Source of the DNA: Ralstonia soli
GTDB lineage: Bacteria; Pseudomonadota; Gammaproteobacteria; Burkholderiales; Burkholderiaceae
DNA: 64,000 nucleotides
Direction of reading: 5' to 3'
NCBI RefSeq assembly: GCF_023955655.1
Contig: NZ_JAMXHT010000005.1
Location: 125,462-189,461 of the forward strand
Under the pieces are notes generated by a model. It searched no databases, was not told where the DNA came from, and saw nothing but the letters and a program-made list of their open reading frames with translations. Positions 57,526 through 64,000 of this stretch are shown here, piece after piece (the first letter of the stretch is position 1; the number at the start of each line of letters is the position of its first letter). Position numbers and translations under genes: made by a program.

Positions 57526-59744
57526 GCGCGCCGCGTGAACCTCATGCGCCGATGCTCGACGTACCGTCGCGCCGCCGCTTCCTGCAGCAGAGCGCGCTGC
57601 TGACGGCGGGACTGGCGGTCGGCTTTCGCCTGCCTGATGCGCTGGCCGCCGGCAAGGATGCCGCCGCAGGCGAGTTCGAGCCCAACGCCTGGGTGCGCGT
57701 ACTGCCGGACAACACGGTCAAGATCGTCGTGCACAAGCATGATTCCGGCACCGGCACGCAAACTGCCCTGGCCGCCTGCGTGGCGGAAGAGCTGGACGTA
57801 GACCCGATGCGCATTGCCGTCATCACGCCGGAGCACCCGTTCTTCCAGGACTACATCCATCCGATCTGGAAGGTGTATTCCACCGGCGGCAGCACCAGCG
57901 TGTCGCTCGAATATGCACGGCTGCGGCAGGCCGGCGCCACGGCGCGCGCGATGCTCGTGAGCGCGGCTGCGCAACGCTGGGGCGTGCCGGTCGCCAACTG
58001 CAGCACGGTGGACGGCACCGTCATCTGCCAGGCCGACGGCCGCAAGGCTACCTACGGCGAACTGGCTGATGCGGCCGCTCGCTTGCCCGCGCCGGCCAAT
58101 GTGCCGCTCAAGAACCCGGCGGACTTCAAATACATCGGCAAGCTGCGTCACAAGCGCGACGCGGCGGCCAAGGCCAGCGGCCGTTTCCAATATGGCATCG
58201 ACGTGACATTGCCCGGCATGCTGGTGGCGGTGGTACAGCGCGCGCCGATGCCCGGCGCGCGCGTGCGGCATGTCGACAGCACTGAAGCTCTGAAGGTGCG
58301 CGGCGTGCGCCAGGTCATCACGATCCCGCTGCGCACGGATGTGCTGGGCGGCAACCAGGAAGGCGTGGCTGTGCTGGCCGACGACTATTGGGCGGCCAAC
58401 AAGGGACGCGCCGCGCTCAAGGTCGAGTGGGACGACAGCGCCTTCGCGGATTTCGACAGCAGCCACGTTGCGCAACATCAAGCCGCGTGGCTCGCCAGTG
58501 GCAAGGCACGCGTGGTGCCTACCGTGCAGGCCGGCAACACGGACGTGGCGATCGCGCACGGCGCCAAGCGCCTCAACGCGGCCTACCGCATGCCCTACAA
58601 GCAGCAGAACCCGCTGGAGCCGGTCAACATCACCGCGTGGTTGAAGGACGGGGCGATCCAGTACTGGGGCGGCATCCAGGTGCCGTCCACTGCAATGGAA
58701 GCCGCCGAGACGATCTGCGGCCTGCCGCGCGACAAGGTGGTGTTGCACGAGATGGTGTCGGGCGGCAGCTTTGGCGCGCGCGAGAGCAAGTACTGGCTGT
58801 TCGAGGTCAGCTACCTGGCCAAGAAGACCGGCGTGCCCATCAAGCTGATGAACAGCCGCGAAGACGAAATGCGCGCGCTGTACGGCCACCCCGCCACGTA
58901 TCACCAGTTGGAAGGCGCGCTCGACGCGCAGGGCCGGCTCGATGCCTTGCGTATCCGCGCGGTGTCGCCCGCCTCGCCCGAGCAGTGGGAGCCTGGCTAC
59001 TTCGATCGCCCCGATCGCATGGACTACAGCACCACCGAGGCCATCTCGAAGTGGGATTTTCCGTACCGCGCCAACCACATGGACATCGGCTGGGTGCGCC
59101 ACGAAACGGGCATCCCGACGGGCTGGTACCGGGCGGTCAGCTTCATCCCCAACGTGTTCGCCACCGAGAGCTTCATGGACGAACTGGCCGCGGCGGCCAA
59201 GCGCGATCCGGTGGACTTCCGCATTGCGCATATGGCCGACCGGCCACGCCATGTTGAGGTGTTGCGCGTCGCCGCACAGCGTGCCGGGTGGGGCAAGGCA
59301 GCGCACGGGCACGCACTGGGCGTCGCCACGCACCAGGCCTACGACAGCTACATCGCCGTGGTGGCCCAGGTGGCCCGCAAGGATGGCCGAGTGGTGGTGG
59401 AGAAGCTCACCTGCGTGGCGGACGTCGGCCTGGCGGTTTCGCGCTCCGGCGTGGAAGAGCAGCTTTACGGCGGCCTGATGTGGGGGCTGGGCCATGCGCT
59501 GTTCGATCGCATCGACATCCAGGGCGGGGCCGTGAAGCAGAGCAACTTCCACGACTACCCCGTGATGCGCATGTCGGACATGCCGGCCATCGAGATCGTC
59601 GTCATTGATGGCAACCGCGACAAGCCGGGCGGCGTGGGCGAACTGGCCAATCCGCCGGTGGCCCCCGCCATTGCCAACGCCATCTTCCGACTGACCGGCA
59701 AGCGCCAGCGCGAGACGCCGTTCAAGCTCGACCTGCAGGCGTAG
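57522..59744 (+). CDS. Molybdopterin-binding large subunit of a molybdenum hydroxylase (IorB-like), Tat signal
   Basis: The 740-residue catalytic subunit has a twin-arginine signal ([20 protein letters not shown]), so the folded complex should go to the periplasm with its small subunit. The Mo-cofactor domains include [44 protein letters not shown] and the C-terminal [18 protein letters not shown] with the active-site Glu of GVGE. It probably hydroxylates an N-heterocycle or oxidises an aldehyde. ATG 57522 overlaps the small-subunit stop. Confidence 0.92.
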   Translation: MSAPREPHAPMLDVPSRRRFLQQSALLTAGLAVGFRLPDALAAGKDAAAGEFEPNAWVRVLPDNTVKIVVHKHDSGTGTQTALAACVAEELDVDPMRIAVITPEHPFFQDYIHPIWKVYSTGGSTSVSLEYARLRQAGATARAMLVSAAAQRWGVPVANCSTVDGTVICQADGRKATYGELADAAARLPAPANVPLKNPADFKYIGKLRHKRDAAAKASGRFQYGIDVTLPGMLVAVVQRAPMPGARVRHVDSTEALKVRGVRQVITIPLRTDVLGGNQEGVAVLADDYWAANKGRAALKVEWDDSAFADFDSSHVAQHQAAWLASGKARVVPTVQAGNTDVAIAHGAKRLNAAYRMPYKQQNPLEPVNITAWLKDGAIQYWGGIQVPSTAMEAAETICGLPRDKVVLHEMVSGGSFGARESKYWLFEVSYLAKKTGVPIKLMNSREDEMRALYGHPATYHQLEGALDAQGRLDALRIRAVSPASPEQWEPGYFDRPDRMDYSTTEAISKWDFPYRANHMDIGWVRHETGIPTGWYRAVSFIPNVFATESFMDELAAAAKRDPVDFRIAHMADRPRHVEVLRVAAQRAGWGKAAHGHALGVATHQAYDSYIAVVAQVARKDGRVVVEKLTCVADVGLAVSRSGVEEQLYGGLMWGLGHALFDRIDIQGGAVKQSNFHDYPVMRMSDMPAIEIVVIDGNRDKPGGVGELANPPVAPAIANAIFRLTGKRQRETPFKLDLQA

Positions 59745-59752
59745 CGCATACC

Positions 59753-60685
59753 GTGGACATCCGCCTGCTGCGCTACTTCTCGGTCCTGGCCGACGAACTG
59801 CACTTCGGCCGTGCGGCGGCGCGCCTGTTCATGTCGCAGCCGCCGCTGAGCCAGCAGATCCGCCTGCTGGAAGACGAGATCGGCACGCCGCTGTTCGTGC
59901 GCAGCCACCATCGCGTGGAGCTGACGGCCGCCGGGCGCACGCTCAAGGAGCAGGCGCCGCTGGTGTTCGAGCAGCTCAACCGCGCGCTCGATCTCACGCG
60001 GCAGGCTGGCCGCGGCCAGGTGGGCGAGCTGGAGATCGGCATGATCAGCTCGGTGATGGTGGGCCTGCTGCCCGAGGCGCTGCGCCAGTTTCGCGAGCGC
60101 TTTCCCGGCGTTGAATGGCGCCTCAAGGAGATGACGCCGGCCGCGCAACTCGCGGCACTCAAGGAACGCCGCATCGATGCGTGCATCTTCCGCCTCGGCC
60201 ATGAAGACCCCGCCGTGCGCAGCGAACTGTTGCAGCACGATCCGCTCGTGATGGCAGTGCCGGCCACGCACCGGCTGGCCGGCGAGGCCACGCTCGCGCT
60301 CGGCGATTTTGCCGGCGAGCCGTTCGTCGCGTTCGAGTCCAAGCGTTCGCGTTTTGCCGAGCACCTGATGCATCTGTGCATCCAGGCTGGCTTTGCGCCG
60401 CTGGTGCGCCAGCAGGTGACCGAGGTGCAGACCATGCTGGCCTTGGTGAGCGCCGGCTTTGGCGTGGCGCTGTTGCCTGGGGCGATGGCGCATCTGGCGC
60501 CGCCGGGTGTGGTCTTCAAACCGCTGACGCCGGCGCTGCCCGCCGTGCCGCTCTACGTCCACTATCGTGTGGATGATGCCTCGCCGGTGCTCAGGGCCTT
60601 TCTGGAAACGCTGCGAGAGGTGAGCGGCACGGGTGCGGCCCGCGACATTCCCCCGGAAGCTCAGTCCGAGCCGGCCAGCCGGTAG
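59753..60685 (+). CDS. LysR-family transcriptional regulator
   Basis: This 310-residue regulator (MDIRLLRYFSVLADELHFGR, HTH ARLFMSQPPLSQQIRLLEDE) belongs to the BenM/CatM/CbbR-like group that controls aromatic catabolism. GTG 59753 is the start, 8 bp after the molybdenum hydroxylase stop, so it is probably co-transcribed with those genes. Its 3' end overlaps the convergent AraC gene by 25 bp. Confidence 0.9.
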   Translation: MDIRLLRYFSVLADELHFGRAAARLFMSQPPLSQQIRLLEDEIGTPLFVRSHHRVELTAAGRTLKEQAPLVFEQLNRALDLTRQAGRGQVGELEIGMISSVMVGLLPEALRQFRERFPGVEWRLKEMTPAAQLAALKERRIDACIFRLGHEDPAVRSELLQHDPLVMAVPATHRLAGEATLALGDFAGEPFVAFESKRSRFAEHLMHLCIQAGFAPLVRQQVTEVQTMLALVSAGFGVALLPGAMAHLAPPGVVFKPLTPALPAVPLYVHYRVDDASPVLRAFLETLREVSGTGAARDIPPEAQSEPASR

Positions 60686-61677
60686 TCCGTCGGCCGCATG
60701 CCCGTCCATTTGCGGAAGGCGCGGTGGAACGCGCTCGGTTCCGCAAAGCCCACGGCGACCGCAATGTCGGCAATCGTGCGGTGTGTGTCCTGCAACTGGC
60801 CGATGGCGATATCGCGCCGCAAGTCATCCTTGATCGACTGATACGTGTGGCCCTCGAGTTTCAGGCGGCGGCGCATGGTGGCCTCGGCCACGTTCAGCTT
60901 GAGCGCCATCGCGTCCGATGCCGGCCAGCTCGTCACCGGCAGGTTGCGAAGCACCTTGCGCACGCGCGCCGCGAATGAATCCGGGTTGCGGTACTTGACG
61001 ATGAAGCTGCCCGGCGCATCGCGCAGGAAGGTCTTGATGGACGCGGCGGTCTGGATGACCGGCAACTCGAGAAAACCGGGGGAGAGGTCGACGTACGACG
61101 CATCGTGCTTGAACGCCATGTCGTCGCAGAACATCAGGCGGTATTCCTGCGCGTCTTGCGGTGCCGCACAGCGAAAGCGTGCCGCGATGAGCGGAATGCG
61201 CCGCCCCACCAGCCAGCAGACCAGCCCGTACACCATGATGAGCCACGTGGCGTAGGTGAACATCGGCGGCACACGTGTGCCCTTGCGGTGCACAAACACC
61301 AGGCGCACCCGCTGCGCATCCTCGTCGATCCGCACGTGCAGATCATCCAGCACCAGCCGCAGGAAACCCGTGGCCCGCGCGAGTGCCTGTCTGCCCGTAC
61401 GGGCGGTGAGCGCCGCCTGGGTCATCGCCACGAAGCTGCCCCAGCGCATGGGGTGGGCGTCCTGCCCGAAGAACTCGTCGTCCATCGCCTGCGCAATGCC
61501 GGCCCACAGCGCGCCGTACTGCGCGGATGACACGCGGCTGCGCGGCTGCGCCAGCATCTGCGGCGGGATGCCGGCTGCCGCCATGATGGGCTGCATGTCA
61601 ACGCCGTGCGCGCGTGCGCGGGCGACGGCCTCGTTGACGAGGCTGACGGAGACGGTCCCTTTCTCGTTGTTCTTCAT
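60661..61677 (-). CDS. AraC-family transcriptional regulator (OruR/ArgR-like)
   Basis: This 338-residue regulator has an N-terminal Arabinose_bd domain (about 20-210; GVDMQPIMAAAGIPPQMLAQ) and a C-terminal double HTH (LKLNVAEATMRRRLKLEGHT; IADIAVAVGFAEPSAFHRAF, KWTGMRPTDYR). ATG 61677 is preferred over 61794. It is divergent from the acyl-CoA dehydrogenase (188 bp) and is the probable activator of that fatty acid or amino acid catabolism operon. Confidence 0.9.
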   Translation of the reverse strand: MKNNEKGTVSVSLVNEAVARARAHGVDMQPIMAAAGIPPQMLAQPRSRVSSAQYGALWAGIAQAMDDEFFGQDAHPMRWGSFVAMTQAALTARTGRQALARATGFLRLVLDDLHVRIDEDAQRVRLVFVHRKGTRVPPMFTYATWLIMVYGLVCWLVGRRIPLIAARFRCAAPQDAQEYRLMFCDDMAFKHDASYVDLSPGFLELPVIQTAASIKTFLRDAPGSFIVKYRNPDSFAARVRKVLRNLPVTSWPASDAMALKLNVAEATMRRRLKLEGHTYQSIKDDLRRDIAIGQLQDTHRTIADIAVAVGFAEPSAFHRAFRKWTGMRPTDYRLAGSD

Positions 61678-61865
61678 CGTCGTGGCAAGAGGCGAATTCT
61701 CTCGGGGCATGGCAAATGCGCTCACGCAAGTTGATCGTGACGGGCATCGAAGCGGGCGGGCTGCGTGCCTACACTTTTTCTCCATCGAAGACATGCGCCG
61801 CGGGCTGCACAGTGTAAGGCGCCTGCCTACACACCGTCACGCGGTCGGCAAGCAGAGAGCAAGCG

Positions 61866-62999
61866 ATGGACGACTTCTATACCGAAGAACAGCGGATGAT
61901 CCACGACGCCGCGCGTGACTTTGCCACCGAGCGCCTGGCGCCCAACGCCGCGCAGTGGGACCGCGATGGCGCACTGCCCGACGACGTGGTCCGCGAGATG
62001 GGCGAACTGGGGCTGCTGGGCATGATCGTGCCGGCGGAGCTGGGCGGCTCCTACACCGACTACGTGGCCTATGCGCTCGCGCTGGAAGAGGTGGCCGCCG
62101 GATGCGCCGCCTGCGCGACGATGATGAGCGTGCACAACTCGGTCGGCTGTGGCCCGATCCTCAAGTTCGGCACCGAGGCGCAGAAGGCGCGTTACCTGCC
62201 GGACCTGGCCACGGGCCGTGCGATCGGCGCGTTCTGCCTGACCGAGCCGCACGCCGGGTCGGAAGCCAACAACCTGCGCACGCGCGCCGTGTTGCGCGAT
62301 GGCCAGTGGTTGCTCAACGGCAACAAGCAGTTCGTCACCAATGGCGCACGGGCGGACCTCGCCATCGTGTTTGCCGTGACCGACCCCGAAGCCGGCAAGC
62401 GCGGCATCTCCGCCTTCATCGTGCCGACCGACACGCCGGGCTTTCATGTCGGGCGCCCGGAGCACAAGCTCGGCATTCGCGCATCGGACACCTGCCCGAT
62501 CACGCTGGAAGACTGCGCCGTGCCCGAAGCCAACCTACTGGGCGAGCGCGGCGAGGGCTTGAAGATCGCGCTGTCCAACCTCGAAGGGGGGCGCATCGGC
62601 ATTGCCGCGCAGGCCGTGGGCATTGCGCGCGCTGCCTTTGATGCCGCGCGCAACTACGCGAACGAGCGCATCCAGTTCGGCAAGGCGCTGCGCGAGCACC
62701 AGACCATCGCCAACATGCTGGCCGACATGGCCACGCGGCTGAATGCGGCGCGGCTGCTCGTCCACCACGCAGCGCGCCTGCGCAGTGCGGACAAGCCCTG
62801 CTTGTCTGAGGCGTCGCAGGCCAAGCTGTATGCGTCGGAACTGGCCGAGGAGATCTGCTCCAACGCCATCCAGATCCACGGCGGCTACGGCTACCTGGCC
62901 GACTACGCCGTCGAGCGCCATTACCGCGACGCACGCATCACCCAGATCTACGAAGGCACCAGCGAAGTCCAGCGGATGGTGATCGCGCGGCACGTGTAG
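61866..62999 (+). CDS. Acyl-CoA dehydrogenase
   Basis: This is a 377-residue flavoenzyme for alpha,beta-dehydrogenation of acyl-CoA. Landmarks are [14 protein letters not shown] and [10 protein letters not shown] near the [23 protein letters not shown], the catalytic E363 in [10 protein letters not shown], and [20 protein letters not shown]. It resembles short/branched-chain members such as isobutyryl- or butyryl-CoA dehydrogenase; chain specificity cannot be read by eye. It starts the operon with the acyl-CoA ligase 62 bp downstream. Confidence 0.93.
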   Translation: MDDFYTEEQRMIHDAARDFATERLAPNAAQWDRDGALPDDVVREMGELGLLGMIVPAELGGSYTDYVAYALALEEVAAGCAACATMMSVHNSVGCGPILKFGTEAQKARYLPDLATGRAIGAFCLTEPHAGSEANNLRTRAVLRDGQWLLNGNKQFVTNGARADLAIVFAVTDPEAGKRGISAFIVPTDTPGFHVGRPEHKLGIRASDTCPITLEDCAVPEANLLGERGEGLKIALSNLEGGRIGIAAQAVGIARAAFDAARNYANERIQFGKALREHQTIANMLADMATRLNAARLLVHHAARLRSADKPCLSEASQAKLYASELAEEICSNAIQIHGGYGYLADYAVERHYRDARITQIYEGTSEVQRMVIARHV

Positions 63000-63061
63000 C
63001 ACGCCCTGCGCCGCATCGACCGAACACGAAAGAGCGCATACGCGCCGACCAGGAGACGACG

Positions 63062-64000
63062 ATGAACGAAGTGGCATCTGCAGCAACGGGTTTTGTAGAG
63101 GCGCGCGATTTCCTGCTGCGCCATCGCACGGACTACGACCGCGCGTATCGCGAGTTCACTTGGCCGAAGCTGGATACGTTCAACTGGGCGCTCGACTACT
63201 TCGACGTGATGGCGCGCGGTAATGACAACCCCGCGCTGTGGATCGTCGATGACGCGCAAGGCGACGGGTTGAAGCTTTCGTTCGCGCAGATGTCCGAGCG
63301 TTCGTCGCGCATGGCGAACTTCCTGCGCGGGCTCGGCATCGTGCGCGGTGACCGCCTGCTGCTGATGCTACCCAATCGCGTCGAACTGTGGGACGTGATG
63401 CTGGCGGCAATGAAGCTGGGTGCGGTGGTGCTGCCGGCGACCACGCAGCTCTCGCCGGATGACGTACGTGACCGCGTCGAGTTGGGCGGGGCGACCACGG
63501 TGGTGGTGGATGCGGCGGAGCTGCACAAGTTCGACAAGGTGGATGCGGGCGTGCGGCGCATCGCCGTCGGCGCGCAGCGTGAGGGGTGGATCAATCTGGC
63601 AGCCGCGTACGGTGCAGCCGCCGAGTTCACGCCCGATGGCGCCACCAAGGCCACCGACCCGCTGCTGCTGTACTTCACGTCGGGCACCACGTCCAAGCCC
63701 AAGCTGGTCGAGCACACGCACCAGAGCTACCCGGTGGGGCACCTGTCGACCATGTACTGGATCGGGCTGCAGCCGGGTGACATCCACTGGAACATCAGCT
63801 CGCCAGGCTGGGCCAAGCACGCGTGGAGCTGCTTCTTTGCGCCGTGGAATGCGCAGGCCTGCGTGTTCGTCTACAACTACGCGCGCTTCGTGCCGAAAGA
63901 CACGCTCGACGTGCTGGTGCGCTGTAGCGTGACCACGCTGTGCGCGCCGCCCACCGTGTGGCGCATGCTGGTGCAGGAACCGCTGACGTCGTACGCCGTC
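63062..64000 (+). CDS. AMP-dependent acyl-CoA synthetase (5' part, cut by window end)
   Basis: The first 313 residues of an adenylate-forming ligase that activates a carboxylic acid to its CoA thioester. The nucleotide loop is LLYFTSGTTSKPKLVEHTH, followed by SSPGWAKHAWSCFFAPWNA typical of medium-chain (ACSM-type) acyl-CoA synthetases. ATG 63062 has caggagacg upstream. Together with the dehydrogenase it makes a short beta-oxidation-type unit. The 3' end lies outside the window. Confidence 0.9.
   Translation, partial: MNEVASAATGFVEARDFLLRHRTDYDRAYREFTWPKLDTFNWALDYFDVMARGNDNPALWIVDDAQGDGLKLSFAQMSERSSRMANFLRGLGIVRGDRLLLMLPNRVELWDVMLAAMKLGAVVLPATTQLSPDDVRDRVELGGATTVVVDAAELHKFDKVDAGVRRIAVGAQREGWINLAAAYGAAAEFTPDGATKATDPLLLYFTSGTTSKPKLVEHTHQSYPVGHLSTMYWIGLQPGDIHWNISSPGWAKHAWSCFFAPWNAQACVFVYNYARFVPKDTLDVLVRCSVTTLCAPPTVWRMLVQEPLTSYAV

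Overview
The window is high-GC, gene-dense beta-proteobacterial chromosome, most likely Ralstonia and probably R. pickettii or a close relative. The strongest pointer is an OXA-60-type class D beta-lactamase with a divergent regulator-like gene about 184 bp away, the arrangement I recall for that species. The GlgE glucan operon with a fused TreS-maltokinase, the paired cyanophycin synthetases and the Tat-dependent OpgD also fit Burkholderiaceae. I see no rRNA, tRNA, CRISPR, phage or intact insertion sequence.

Layout. 1-977: a non-coding block with a 21-bp tandem array inside an 86-bp imperfect inverted repeat, followed by a long nested hairpin. 978-12022 (minus): glgA-glgE-treS/maltokinase-glgB, an alpha-glucan (trehalose to maltose-1-phosphate to glucan) operon. 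12318-14741: ahpC and ahpF with terminators and a plausible promoter. 14751-18132: LysR regulator, secreted ankyrin protein, nucleoside deaminase and CynX-like MFS transporter. 18196-22411: an iron locus with a Fur-box promoter, fur, two small proteins and the feoA-feoB-Cys-rich operon under a second Fur box. 23076-28234: a large membrane PAS/degenerate GGDEF/EAL protein and an Aer-like chemoreceptor. 28442-32610: a YqjI-like PadR regulator with its siderophore-interacting reductase, and a MarR regulator divergent from an AhpD-GNAT-flavin reductase operon. 32609-39337: small secreted proteins, the OXA locus, opgD and a serine hydrolase. 39355-47763: a cyanophycin cluster (DUF1854 protein, ABC transporter, cphA', cphA). 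47894-56925 (minus): 8-oxoguanine-deaminase-like hydrolase, NCS2 permease, His-rich CobW GTPase, UbiX, UbiD, two paralogous ACMSD-like amidohydrolases and a LysR regulator. 57058-64000: a periplasmic molybdenum hydroxylase pair, LysR and AraC regulators, an acyl-CoA dehydrogenase and the start of an acyl-CoA synthetase.

How the genes work together. Adjacent genes repeatedly overlap by ATGA or GTGA, so most clusters are translationally coupled operons. Themes are carbon and nitrogen storage (glycogen-like glucan, cyanophycin), peroxide and iron homeostasis, and aromatic or heterocycle catabolism. The least described unit is the UbiD/UbiX/twin-amidohydrolase/CobW operon, where one amidohydrolase paralogue has lost the HxH metal motif. 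The inverted-repeat-bracketed minisatellite at the left edge and two candidate small RNAs, one behind a Fur-box promoter, are the most interesting non-coding signals. Start sites were chosen by eye from Shine-Dalgarno matches, gene overlaps and family length. No database search was possible.
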